Assembly (NCBI RefSeq): GCF_000577895.1
Contig: NZ_HG917868.1
Coordinates: 2,480,001-2,544,000, forward strand
Length of the DNA stretch: 64,000 nucleotides
DNA from: Clostridium bornimense
GTDB taxonomy: Bacteria; Bacillota; Clostridia; Clostridiales; Clostridiaceae
Direction of reading: 5' to 3'
The notes under the pieces were generated by a model. That model did no database searches, had not been told where the DNA came from, and saw only the letters and a list, made by a program, of their open reading frames with translations. This document shows positions 1-7,523 of the stretch, one piece after another (position 1 is the first letter of the stretch; the number at the start of each line of letters is the position of its first letter). The translations under genes and the position numbers were made by a program.

Positions 1-1109
1 GGTGCCGCCATAAACACCTTATAACCGTTATCTTCAAAGATTGTTGTAATACAATTTATAATTGTAGTCTTACCAGTCCCCGGTCCTCCTGTTATTACCT
101 CTACTCCAGTATTAAAAATACCTTTTACAGCTTCTTTTTGTATTTCTTGAAGTGATATATCATTTTCATCTTCAAACTCTTTTATTTCTTTATCAACATC
201 TATATCTAATTTATTGTAATCCGATGTAGATAAAGTTATTAATTTATGAGTAACTGATAATTCACTATAGTATATTGTTAATGGATAAACATATACTTTA
301 TGATCTATCTCCTCAATCTTTACCTTTAAGTCAAGACTAATCTCCATTAAATTTTTTTCAATATCATCTGCAGATACAAGTAATATCTCTTCACCTTGGC
401 TAATAAGTAAATCTATAGGCATGCAGGAATTACCTAAGGCACAATAATTATTTAATACATATATAATTCCAGACTTAATTCTAAATGGAGAACTAGCTTC
501 TATTCCTAAACTTCTTGCTATTTTATCGGCACTTTTAAAACCTATTCCACTTATATCTTCCGTTAACTTATATGGATTTTCCTTAACTATTTCTATTGAT
601 TCTTCTCCATATTTTTTATAAATTTTTGCGCATTGAGTTGGAGTTATTCCATAAGTCTGCAAGAAAATATTTATTTTTCTTACACCTCTACCTTTTTCAT
701 AAGAATTTTTTATAGTATTTAGCTTCTTCTCTCCAACACCTTCTATTTCTCGTAATCTATCAATATTTTCATCTAATATAGTTAATGTATCTTCCCCAAA
801 TTTCTCAACAATCTTCTTTGCTGTAACTGGACCTATTCCAGTAATTATTCCTGAAGATAAGTATCTTTCTATTCCTATTATAGATGTAGGTAAAACCTCT
901 TCTATATTACTAACTTTCAACTGCTCTCCAAATTTAGGATGTACTGTCCACTCTCCTTCAATCTTTACATGTAACCCCTCAGTTGCAAATGGTACTATCC
1001 CAACAAATGTTATTAATTTATCACTATTATCCTTTACCTTACCAATTACATATCCATTTTCATCATTTTTAAAAGTTATAGTTTCAATAACACCCTCAAT
1101 AGTTACCAT
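1..1109 (-). CDS. recD2: RecD2-type ATP-dependent DNA helicase, N-terminal part
   Basis: The gene runs off the left edge; about 369 N-terminal residues are visible. The protein begins MVTIEGVIETITF, with an N-terminal OB-like region, then helix-hairpin-helix segments (IGPVTAKKIVEKFG, EIEGVGEKKL), and near the cut a Walker A motif GGPGTGKTT. This order is that of RecD2, a superfamily 1B 5'-3' helicase that works in DNA repair outside a RecBCD complex. The start is ATG with AAGGAG about 13 nt upstream. A TATAAT -10 box lies at 1148-1153. Its best -35 match is inside the end of repeat copy A. The helicase motifs after Walker A are outside the window. Confidence 0.9.
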   Translation of the reverse strand, partial: MVTIEGVIETITFKNDENGYVIGKVKDNSDKLITFVGIVPFATEGLHVKIEGEWTVHPKFGEQLKVSNIEEVLPTSIIGIERYLSSGIITGIGPVTAKKIVEKFGEDTLTILDENIDRLREIEGVGEKKLNTIKNSYEKGRGVRKINIFLQTYGITPTQCAKIYKKYGEESIEIVKENPYKLTEDISGIGFKSADKIARSLGIEASSPFRIKSGIIYVLNNYCALGNSCMPIDLLISQGEEILLVSADDIEKNLMEISLDLKVKIEEIDHKVYVYPLTIYYSELSVTHKLITLSTSDYNKLDIDVDKEIKEFEDENDISLQEIQKEAVKGIFNTGVEVITGGPGTGKTTIINCITTIFEDNGYKVFMAA

Positions 1110-1147
1110 ATCGCTCTAAAATTCTCCTTATATTATTTATTAATTTT

Positions 1148-1176
1148 ATTATAACCTAACAGATATCAGTTCACAA
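1148..1176 (-). promoter_or_regulatory. Candidate recD2 promoter using the end of a repeat as -35
   Basis: On the minus strand TATAAT (1148-1153) is preceded after 17 nt by TTGTGA (1171-1176), a 4/6 match to TTGACA. That hexamer is part of the AATTGTGAA terminal motif of repeat copy A. The -10 is perfect and the -35 is weak, so this is an inference. Confidence 0.4.
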
Positions 1177-1560
1177 TTCGCGATTCACAATTAGTAATGC
1201 ACAAAAGTAACGAATAAGTAAGAGTGAAGAGTTATGGTGGAAATTCCTGCGGAATTTCTTAGAATCTAAGTGTTTCAGTTTGGTCTTATAGAATAGATTA
1301 GTTTTCTTATATTAATTTTATTTGATATAAAAGTCATTACAGGGGGCTAATGAAAGTTACACTTTTATGTAGCTTGGACTAGAACTCCTGGATTTATAGT
1401 AAGCAAAAAACAACACTTAAGTATACTAGCTCTATATATGTGCTAAATATATATATCACCCTAATTAAGAATTACTAAATGCAAATTATAATTGCTTGTC
1501 CGCAGGACTATAATATTTTCCCCACAGGGGAAAATTAATCTTAATTGAGAATTGTGAATT
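1168..1560 (+). repeat. Dispersed structured repeat, copy A (full-length)
   Basis: About 393 bp between recD2 and metK. The ends are inverted copies of an AATTCACAATTC motif. Inside, in order: hairpin H1 GAAATTCC-TGC-GGAATTTC (1240-1258); TAAGTGTT (1267-1274), complementary to AACACTTA (1412-1419); hairpin H2 ATGAAAGT-TAC-ACTTTTAT (1350-1368); palindrome GTCCGCAGGAC (1498-1508); and a last hairpin TTTTCCCC-ACA-GGGGAAAA. The same parts recur in copies near 11.4, 31.8, 43.7 and 59.6 kb. There is no coding capacity. Confidence 0.85.
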
Positions 1561-1563
1561 AAC

Positions 1564-1617
1564 AAAAAGGAGCTATCGCTAACAAATTTTCATTTGCTAA
1601 TACGATAACTCCTTTTG
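1564..1617 (-). terminator. Intrinsic terminator of metK
   Basis: The arms AAAGGAG.TATCG and CGATA.CTCCTTT form a long stem, followed on the minus strand by a T run. The sequence closely resembles the hairpins at 33834-33893 and 43921-43972, so it belongs to a reused terminator family. Confidence 0.8.
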
Positions 1618-1626
1618 ATATATTAC

Positions 1627-2802
1627 CTATAGGTATTTCTTTATTTCTTCAACTTTATCAAGTTGTTCCCATGGAAGTTCTACGTCAGTTCTTCCAAAGT
1701 GTCCGTATGCTGCTGTTTGTTTGTAAATAGGTCTTCTTAAATCTAAAGATTTAATTATAGCTCCTGGTCTTAAATCAAATACTCTATTTACGATATCAAC
1801 AATTTTTTCTTCATCTAATTTTCCAGTACCAAAGGTTTCGATTTCGATTGAAACTGGTTTAGAAACTCCAATTGCATATGCTAATTGAATTTCAAGCTTA
1901 TCAGCAACACCAGCTGCTACTAAATTCTTAGCAACCCATCTTGCAGCATAAGCAGCAGATCTATCTACCTTTGTTGGATCTTTTCCTGAGAATGCTCCTC
2001 CACCATGTCTTCCATATCCACCATAAGTGTCTACTATTATCTTTCTTCCTGTTAATCCAGTATCACCTTGTGGTCCACCGATAACAAATCTTCCTGTTGG
2101 ATTTATATAATATTTTGTTTCTCCATCAAGAAGTTCTGCTGGAATAACAGCTTCTATTACATATTTCTTTAAATCTTTAACTATTTGATCATGCTCAACT
2201 TCTGGCCCATGTTGAGTAGAAATAACAATAGCATCAATTCTAACTGGTTTATTATCCTTATATTCAACTGTAACTTGTGTTTTACCATCTGGTCTTAAAT
2301 ATGGAAGAGTTCCGTTCTTTCTAACTTCTGTTAATCTTCTTGATAATCTATGAGCCATAGCTATTGGCATTGGCATAAATTCTGGAGTTTCTGTAGTAGC
2401 AAATCCGAACATCATTCCTTGATCTCCAGCACCTACTGCTTCAACTTCATCTTTTTCTCCTTGTCTGCTTTCTAATGCTTCATCTACTCCCATAGCTATA
2501 TCTGCTGATTGTTCGTCTATTGATGATAAAACTGCCAATGTATCACAATCAAATCCATATTTAGCTCTGTCATATCCTATTTCTTTTACTGTTTCTCTAA
2601 CTACTTTTTGAACATCTACATATCCTTTTGTAGTTATTTCACCCATTACCATGACCATACCTGTTGTCGCTGTTGTTTCACAAGCTACTCTAGACATTGG
2701 ATCTTGAGCAAGTAAAGAATCTAATATTGCATCTGAAATTTGGTCACAAATTTTATCAGGATGTCCTTCTGTTACTGATTCTGAAGTAAATAATTTTTTC
2801 AA
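1627..2802 (-). CDS. metK: S-adenosylmethionine synthetase
   Basis: A 391-residue cytoplasmic enzyme that makes SAM from methionine and ATP, releasing phosphate and pyrophosphate. Family motifs are all present: [13 protein letters not shown] near the N-terminus, [10 protein letters not shown] (the conserved MetK signature) near residue 125, and [18 protein letters not shown] with DTYGG in the C-terminal half. Length is normal. The start appears to be TTG (2800-2802), with GGGAGG 7 nt upstream. It is a single gene preceded by a SAM-I riboswitch and followed by its own terminator, so its product feeds back on its own transcription. Confidence 0.98.
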   Translation of the reverse strand: MKKLFTSESVTEGHPDKICDQISDAILDSLLAQDPMSRVACETTATTGMVMVMGEITTKGYVDVQKVVRETVKEIGYDRAKYGFDCDTLAVLSSIDEQSADIAMGVDEALESRQGEKDEVEAVGAGDQGMMFGFATTETPEFMPMPIAMAHRLSRRLTEVRKNGTLPYLRPDGKTQVTVEYKDNKPVRIDAIVISTQHGPEVEHDQIVKDLKKYVIEAVIPAELLDGETKYYINPTGRFVIGGPQGDTGLTGRKIIVDTYGGYGRHGGGAFSGKDPTKVDRSAAYAARWVAKNLVAAGVADKLEIQLAYAIGVSKPVSIEIETFGTGKLDEEKIVDIVNRVFDLRPGAIIKSLDLRRPIYKQTAAYGHFGRTDVELPWEQLDKVEEIKKYL

Positions 2803-2831
2803 TGTACTTCCTCCCTTTATATATAATTATC

Positions 2832-2870
2832 TCGGTGCATAAAAAAAGCACCCTACAATAAGAAGATGCT
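2832..2870 (-). terminator. SAM-controlled terminator/antiterminator of metK leader
   Basis: On the minus strand AGCATC pairs with GGTGCT and is followed directly by seven Ts, forming an intrinsic terminator. The CATC arm can pair instead with the 3' strand of the aptamer P1 (ATAAGAGATG with CATCTTCTTAT), which would be the antiterminator. SAM binding holds P1 and so favours termination. Confidence 0.75.
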
Positions 2871-2879
2871 GTCACTCAT

Positions 2880-2982
2880 CTCTTATCTCGTAGTATAAAC
2901 TACAGGAATTGGCACCTTTGTGTCTTCCACAGGTTGCCGGGTTTCATAGGGCCCTTTTCCCTCCACCTCTCTTGATAAGAGT
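2880..2982 (-). ncRNA. SAM-I (S-box) riboswitch
   Basis: The minus strand reads the S-box consensus: CTTATCAAGAGAGGTGGAGG, then GGGCCCTATGAAACCCGGCAACC in pieces around 2935-2955, then GGTGCCAATTCC and a closing GATAAGAG that pairs with the 5' CTCTTATC (P1). It lies between a consensus promoter and metK, which is the expected place for this class. Confidence 0.95.
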
Positions 2983-3002
2983 ATTTATTTATTTTTATTG
3001 AT

Positions 3003-3031
3003 ATTTTAACACAATTAAACTTTTCAGTCAA
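3003..3031 (-). promoter_or_regulatory. metK promoter
   Basis: TTGACT (3026-3031) and TAAAAT (3003-3008) on the minus strand, spaced by exactly 17 nt. Transcription would begin just before the SAM-I aptamer. Confidence 0.75.
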
Positions 3032-3084
3032 TGTTAATTTTACATAATAAGTAATTATATCCATATTATTTAAGATATTTATCA

Positions 3085-3116
3085 TAAAAAAAAGAGAAGA
3101 TTACTTCTCTTTTTTT
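3085..3116 (-). terminator. Terminator of the tRNA cluster
   Basis: A-rich/T-rich perfect hairpin with stem AGAGAAG/CTTCTCT and a 4-nt loop, flanked by A and T runs, directly after the CCA end of the last tRNA. Confidence 0.85.
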
Positions 3117-3201
3117 TGGTGGGCGGAGATGGATTCGAACCATCGAAACGAAACGTAACAGATTTACAGTCTGCCCCCTTTGGCCACTCGGGAACCCGCC
3201 C
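3117..3201 (-). tRNA. tRNA-Tyr (GUA), copy 2
   Basis: An 85-nt class II tRNA with long variable arm, starting GGGCGGGTTCCCGAG on the minus strand. The anticodon loop CTGTAAA gives GUA. The acceptor stem pairs with CCGCCCA and CCA is encoded. No difference from the copy at 3314-3398 was seen by eye. Confidence 0.95.
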
Positions 3202-3206
3202 TTAGT

Positions 3207-3282
3207 TGGTGCTGGCAACAGGACTTGAACCCGTAACCTGCTGATTACAAGTCAGCTGCTCTACCAATTGAGCCATGCCAGC
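3207..3282 (-). tRNA. tRNA-Thr (UGU), copy 2
   Basis: A 76-nt tRNA beginning GCTGGCATGGCTCAATTGG. The anticodon loop CTTGTAA gives UGU. CCA is encoded. It differs from the copy at 3413-3488 by one base in the D arm (AATTGG against AACTGG). Confidence 0.95.
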
Positions 3283-3313
3283 ATATATATTTTATTTTGT
3301 TTAATATAATATA

Positions 3314-3398
3314 TGGTGGGCGGAGATGGATTCGAACCATCGAAACGAAACGTAACAGATTTACAGTCTGCCCCCTTTGGCCACTCGGGAACCCGCCC
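3314..3398 (-). tRNA. tRNA-Tyr (GUA), copy 1
   Basis: An 85-nt tRNA with the same features as the downstream tRNA-Tyr. It is part of a tandemly duplicated Thr-Tyr unit. Confidence 0.95.
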
Positions 3399-3412
3399 TT
3401 ATTATATTATAT

Positions 3413-3488
3413 TGGTGCTGGCAACAGGACTTGAACCCGTAACCTGCTGATTACAAGTCAGCTGCTCTACCAGTTGAGCCATGCCAGC
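3413..3488 (-). tRNA. tRNA-Thr (UGU), copy 1
   Basis: A 76-nt tRNA with loop CTTGTAA, anticodon UGU, encoded CCA. First Thr of the duplicated Thr-Tyr unit. Confidence 0.95.
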
Positions 3489-3493
3489 ATATG

Positions 3494-3570
3494 TGGTGGG
3501 AACAACAGGGCTCGAACCTGTGACCCTCTGCTTGTAAGGCAGATGCTCTCCCAGCTGAGCTATGCTCCCA
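3494..3570 (-). tRNA. tRNA-Val (UAC)
   Basis: A 77-nt tRNA, minus strand start TGGGAGCATAGCTCAGCTGG. The anticodon loop CTTACAA gives UAC. The acceptor stem pairs with GTTCCCA and CCA is encoded. It is the first gene of the cluster Val-Thr-Tyr-Thr-Tyr. Confidence 0.95.
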
Positions 3571-3612
3571 CATGTTTTGTCGCTTTGCGTTTCCGCCCCG
3601 TCGACAATGACT

Positions 3613-3641
3613 AGTATACATGTATAGCTATTTTTCATCAA
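3613..3641 (-). promoter_or_regulatory. Promoter of the tRNA cluster
   Basis: TTGATG (3636-3641) and TATACT (3613-3618) on the minus strand with a 17-nt spacer, about 35 nt before tRNA-Val. Confidence 0.7.
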
Positions 3642-3827
3642 CACCGATATAAACTCATTATTTAAAATTATTCTTATTATTCTCTATTTATCTTTATTTA
3701 TCTCTTTTTTAAGCATTAACTCATTTTTATATTATAGCCTCTAAATAAGCCTTATTTTTTACATCTTATATTTAATGTTCATAAATTATGTATTATAATT
3801 ACTTCAGAATGTGAGGTGTAAGAAAAT

Positions 3828-4550
3828 ATGGACTATAAAAAGCTTATTAAAAAATTCAAAAGAGCTATAGAAGATTTTAATTTAATCGAAGACGGAGATA
3901 AAATCGCTATAGGTATATCTGGAGGTAAAGATTCACTTACTTTGCTATACTTACTATCTATATACAAAAAAATTTCTCCTAAAGAATTTGACTTGGTAGG
4001 TATTTCTTTAGATCCAGGTAATGGATGTGACTTTTCTAGTGTTTCAATTTTAAGTAAAAAATTAAATGTAGAATATCATATAATTCCAACAGATATATCT
4101 AACATAGTTTTTAACATAAAAAAAGAAAAAAATCCTTGCTCCTTATGTGCAAAATTAAGACGTGGAATGCTAAATAGTAGCGCTAAAAATCTTAATTGTA
4201 ATAAAATAGCCCTAGGACATCATAAAAATGATGCTATTGAAACATTACTTATGTCCATGTTTTATGAAGGACGAATTAACTGTTTTACTCCAAAAACATA
4301 TTTATCCCGAATGGACATCACTGTAATACGACCTATGGTATATATAGATGAAAACGAAATAAAATCTTTTGTAAAAGATAATGATATAGAAATAGTTAAA
4401 AATCCATGTCCAGCTGATGGAAAGACTAAAAGACAATTTATAAAAGACTTAACCTATAATCTAAAAACTGAAATTCCAGATGTACAAATCAACCTTCTGA
4501 AATCCCTAACAAATATAGAGCAATTAAATATATGGCATAAAGAAAAATAA
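3828..4550 (+). CDS. ttcA: TtcA-family tRNA thiolation ATPase
   Basis: A 240-residue PP-loop protein of the TtcA/TilS superfamily. The ATP-pyrophosphatase loop SGGKDS is at residues 31-36. A CSLC pair is at 104-107, and a third cysteine sits in NPCPADGKTKR at 194. That arrangement is typical of TtcA enzymes, which carry an Fe-S cluster and make 2-thiocytidine at tRNA position 32. The exact nucleotide modified here cannot be proven from sequence. GAGGTG precedes the ATG. It lies beside a tRNA cluster on the opposite strand and is followed by yyaC after 50 bp. Confidence 0.85.
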   Translation: MDYKKLIKKFKRAIEDFNLIEDGDKIAIGISGGKDSLTLLYLLSIYKKISPKEFDLVGISLDPGNGCDFSSVSILSKKLNVEYHIIPTDISNIVFNIKKEKNPCSLCAKLRRGMLNSSAKNLNCNKIALGHHKNDAIETLLMSMFYEGRINCFTPKTYLSRMDITVIRPMVYIDENEIKSFVKDNDIEIVKNPCPADGKTKRQFIKDLTYNLKTEIPDVQINLLKSLTNIEQLNIWHKEK

Positions 4551-4569
4551 CATTCTATTTCCTCTATAT

Positions 4570-4600
4570 ACCCTCATATAAATTTTATGGGGGTGTTTTT
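4570..4600 (+). promoter_or_regulatory. Hairpin that carries the yyaC Shine-Dalgarno sequence
   Basis: ACCCTCATA (4570-4578) pairs over 9 bp, with one G-T pair, with TATGGGGGT (4586-4594). It is followed by GTTTTT and then the GTG start of yyaC at 4601. The same hairpin could act as the ttcA terminator or hide the GGGGG ribosome site. Confidence 0.6.
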
Positions 4601-5143
4601 GTGAAAAAAATTAAAGTTCACTTTAAAAAAGAATTGGCATATGTACAACTAGCCCAATTTTTAAAAGATTATATAGATGATAATACGATAATAATTTGCA
4701 TTGGAACAGATAGATGTATCGGAGATTCTCTTGGCCCTATTGTAGGATCTATGCTCATTAATAAGTTCTTTCCCCTTACTGTTTACGGAACAATTAAAAC
4801 TCCAATTCATGCTCTTAATTTAGAAAATCAATTAAAATTAATTAAAGAAAAGCATCCTAACAACAACATAATCGCTATAGATGCTTGCCTAGGTGATGAC
4901 AGTAGTATAGGAGATATTCAAATTCGTAATCAACCTATCTCTCCAGGAAAAGGTGTTGGAAAAACTCTTCCCGATGTAGGTAATATTTCTATAATTGGTA
5001 TAGTTGATTCTTGCGATAATACAGAATTTTTTACTAATAGAAGTACCCGTCTTGATTTAATAATTGATATGTCATCTGTTATCGTAAATACTATTTTATA
5101 TGCTTATTGTTTAAATCATAAGGATAATGATTTATTTTTATAA
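4601..5143 (+). CDS. yyaC: YyaC-like spore protein (DUF1256)
   Basis: A 180-residue protein of the DUF1256/YyaC family, related in fold to the spore protease GPR and usually annotated as a spore protease or sporulation protein. Visible hallmarks are CIGTDRCIGDSLGPIVG near residue 33, AIDACLGD near residue 91, and NQPISPGKGVGKTLPDVG. The start is GTG at 4601, 7 nt after a GGGGG ribosome site that lies in the stem of a hairpin. Its substrate is not known. A bidirectional terminator separates it from mreB. Confidence 0.85.
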   Translation: MKKIKVHFKKELAYVQLAQFLKDYIDDNTIIICIGTDRCIGDSLGPIVGSMLINKFFPLTVYGTIKTPIHALNLENQLKLIKEKHPNNNIIAIDACLGDDSSIGDIQIRNQPISPGKGVGKTLPDVGNISIIGIVDSCDNTEFFTNRSTRLDLIIDMSSVIVNTILYAYCLNHKDNDLFL

Positions 5144-5153
5144 GTATATTTAT

Positions 5154-5191
5154 AAAAAAGGGTACTTGAAAAATGTTTTCAAATACCCTTT
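5154..5191. terminator. Bidirectional terminator between yyaC and mreB
   Basis: AAGGGTA.TTGAAAA with TTTTCAA.TACCCTT, flanked by A and T runs on both sides. It can serve both convergent genes. Confidence 0.85.
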
Positions 5192-5248
5192 AAATTAAGA
5201 TTTTAAATAAAATCATTTATATAAATATAATTAATAGTATTATAAATA

Positions 5249-6268
5249 CTATTCAAATATAGAATCTCCGTTATCATCTAAGCTATCTATATACTTTAAC
5301 GCTTCCCCTGTACCTAATGCAACACAAGACACTGCATCATCTGCAACATAAACTGGTACATTTGTAACCTTAGATATTAATCTATCTAAACCATGTAATA
5401 AAGCTCCTCCACCTGTCATATATATACCTTTATCTGATATATCTGCCGCTAATTCTGGTGGTGTTCTTTCAAGAACAGAGTGAGCACAATCTGCAATAGC
5501 TCTTACACTTTCATCTAAAGCTTCTCTCATTTCTTCTGAAGTTACTGTTATATTTTTAGGTAGTCCTGTAACTAAATCTCTACCTTTTATATCCATTGAC
5601 GCATTTTCTTCTCTAACATCAGCAGTACCAATATTTATTTTTAATTGTTCTGCTGTTCTTTCACCAATCATTAATTTATAATTTTTTCTTATATATTTAA
5701 TTATAGCTTCATCAAATGAGTCACCAGCTATTTTTATAGAACTTCTAACAACCATTCCACCAAGAGAAATAATAGCTATATCTGTAGTACCTCCGCCAAT
5801 ATCTATAACCATTGTTCCACTAGCTTTACCAATATCTATTCCTGCACCTATAGCCGCTGCTAAAGGTTCTTCTATAAGTTCAACCCTTTGAGCACCTGCA
5901 TTTTTACCTGCATCTCTAACAGCTCTTTTTTCTACTTCTGTGGCTTCACATGGAATACAGATTACAATACTTGGTGCACTAACTCTCTTCTTTCCACAAG
6001 CTTTCTTTATAAATGTTTTAAGCATTATCTCTGTTATATCATAATCAGATATTACACCATCTCTTAACGGTCTTATAGCCACAATATTACCTGGTGTTCT
6101 ACCTATCATTTGTCTCGCTTCTTCACCAACTGCTAACACTTCTCTAGTGTTTCTATTAATAGCAACAACAGATGGTTCTTGTAATATAATCCCCTTACCT
6201 TTCGCATACACTAGGACACTTGCTGTTCCTAAATCTATGCCCATGTCACTCCCTCTTCTAAAAAACAT
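5249..6268 (-). CDS. mreB: MreB/Mbl actin-like cell-shape protein
   Basis: About 339 residues of the MreB family. Phosphate-1 motif MGIDLGTASVLVY is near the N-terminus, the conserved IEEPLAAAIGAG and DIGGGTTDIAI lie in the middle, and the adenosine motif YMTGGGALL is near the C-terminus. It forms membrane-bound filaments that guide cell-wall synthesis. I chose the ATG at 6268 (MFFRRGSDMG) because AGGAGTG lies 6-7 nt before it; an upstream in-frame ATG at 6286 has no good ribosome site. The position after spoIIID is the usual clostridial arrangement, so this may be the mbl paralogue. Confidence 0.95.
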   Translation of the reverse strand: MFFRRGSDMGIDLGTASVLVYAKGKGIILQEPSVVAINRNTREVLAVGEEARQMIGRTPGNIVAIRPLRDGVISDYDITEIMLKTFIKKACGKKRVSAPSIVICIPCEATEVEKRAVRDAGKNAGAQRVELIEEPLAAAIGAGIDIGKASGTMVIDIGGGTTDIAIISLGGMVVRSSIKIAGDSFDEAIIKYIRKNYKLMIGERTAEQLKINIGTADVREENASMDIKGRDLVTGLPKNITVTSEEMREALDESVRAIADCAHSVLERTPPELAADISDKGIYMTGGGALLHGLDRLISKVTNVPVYVADDAVSCVALGTGEALKYIDSLDDNGDSIFE

Positions 6269-6378
6269 ACTTTCCACTCCTACCATAATATTATATGAAC
6301 TTTCACTTCTAAAGTTAATTCTAGCATTTTTCTACTATTTCTTCTAGTTCTCTTTATAATATTATAATTGTTTAACTT

Positions 6379-6633
6379 TTATCCTTCAATAGCTTTATAC
6401 TTCATTTTTGTAGCTTTTCCACCTCTTATATGTCTTTCAGATTTATTAATATCTAAAACTATCTTTGCTTGTTCTGCTATTTGTGGATTTATTAGTGGTA
6501 ATCTTTCTGTCATATCTTTATGTATAGTACTTTTACTTACGCCAAATATCTTAGCAGTTTTTCTAATTGTAGACTTTGAATCAATTATATATTTTGCTAC
6601 ATCTAAAACTCTATTTTCTATATAATCTTTCAT
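6379..6633 (-). CDS. spoIIID: Sporulation transcription regulator SpoIIID
   Basis: An 84-residue DNA-binding protein: MKDYIENRVLDVAKYIIDSKSTIRKTAKIFGVSKSTIHKDM, with a helix-turn-helix at about residues 22-42 and a basic C-terminal tail. Length and sequence are those of SpoIIID, which acts in the mother cell as activator and repressor of sigma-E genes. AAGGAGG stands 8 nt before the ATG. It sits between spoIIQ-like and mreB as in other clostridia. Confidence 0.97.
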   Translation of the reverse strand: MKDYIENRVLDVAKYIIDSKSTIRKTAKIFGVSKSTIHKDMTERLPLINPQIAEQAKIVLDINKSERHIRGGKATKMKYKAIEG

Positions 6634-6656
6634 TTTAATATCCTCCTTATTGTTAT

Positions 6657-6689
6657 GTGAGTCATTTTCACACTATGAAAATGACTCAC
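6657..6689. promoter_or_regulatory. Perfect 14-bp hairpin between spoIIQ-like and spoIIID
   Basis: GTGAGTCATTTTCA and TGAAAATGACTCAC flank a 5-nt loop in the 64-bp gap. There is no T run on either side in the sense direction, so it is not a normal terminator. Attenuation, RNA stability or protein binding are all possible. Confidence 0.6.
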
Positions 6690-6697
6690 TCTTACAA

Positions 6698-7435
6698 TTA
6701 ATTTAAGCCTTCTATTAATGTAGTTGGATTAACTTTCTCAAAAGTATCACCATTCTTTTGTAGTGTTTCAAAGTATAGGGATGTTGGGCACTTACTTAAT
6801 TCACTTACAGAATTAATAAATGTTGAAGTTGTTCCTGTAACCCCTACCTCTTCACCTTTTTGAACTTCATCTTTCTCCTTAACCTTAACTTCTGATAAAT
6901 TACCATAAGTAGTTTTAGTATTATCATTATGAGATATTGTTACAGTCAAGCCATTTTCAGTTGTATTAATAGCTTCAACTACACCTTTCTCACAAGCTTT
7001 AACTGGAGTGTTTTCTTTTGCTTCAATATATACGCCATACATTGAGATTGCTCCATTATTCTTCTTTATAGTTCCGTCATCACCCATATATGGAATTACA
7101 ATCTTTCCACCATCAATTGGTGATGCAAGAGATAAAGTAGTTTCTACACTATTAGATGTAACGGCCATATCTGTATTTTTCACTTCTACAGCATTACTTG
7201 GTATAGCTTCATTAGCTTCCTTATCATTAGTTTCATTATTAGCATTTGACTCAACTTCAGCACTTGTAGCTTTTGCAGAATTTATACTATCATCATTTGA
7301 AGTTGTTTTAGTGGTAATTACAAGAACTGCTACTGCTAAAGCAATCATTATAACTCCAGAAACTAAAGCAATATGATATTTATGCTTTTTAATATTTTCT
7401 AATAATGAAGTTCCATTGTTATCTTTTTTATCCAT
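6698..7435 (-). CDS. spoIIQ: SpoIIQ-like protein with degenerate LytM (M23) domain
   Basis: About 245 residues: a membrane segment at 22-42 (IALVSGVIMIALAVAVLVITT), a Ser/Asn/Glu-rich linker to about 100, then an M23/LytM fold ending at the C-terminus. By position (spoIID, this gene, spoIIID, mreB) and shape it is the forespore SpoIIQ that pairs with SpoIIIAH across the intermembrane space. The zinc site is lost: HxxxD reads M132-x-x-x-Y136, the middle His is N179 (TYGNL), and HxHFE reads SLYFE (219-223). A structural, not enzymatic, role is inferred. GGAGGTG before MDKKD fixes the start. Confidence 0.85.
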   Translation of the reverse strand: MDKKDNNGTSLLENIKKHKYHIALVSGVIMIALAVAVLVITTKTTSNDDSINSAKATSAEVESNANNETNDKEANEAIPSNAVEVKNTDMAVTSNSVETTLSLASPIDGGKIVIPYMGDDGTIKKNNGAISMYGVYIEAKENTPVKACEKGVVEAINTTENGLTVTISHNDNTKTTYGNLSEVKVKEKDEVQKGEEVGVTGTTSTFINSVSELSKCPTSLYFETLQKNGDTFEKVNPTTLIEGLN

Positions 7436-7523
7436 TAATAACACCTCCATTTCTTTAGTTTGTCCTTAGGTATAAATTTTAAACACTAAATAAGTTATTT
7501 TTTTACGACAAAATACTACAGAG

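Noticed and set aside
2900-3085. 61-residue minus-strand ORF upstream of metK
   Set aside because: It lies on the SAM-I riboswitch and its promoter, has no ribosome site and no protein-like composition.
3402-3644. 80-residue minus-strand ORF
   Set aside because: It is a translation of tRNA-Val and tRNA-Thr; the repeated GSSPV motif comes from the tRNA T arms.
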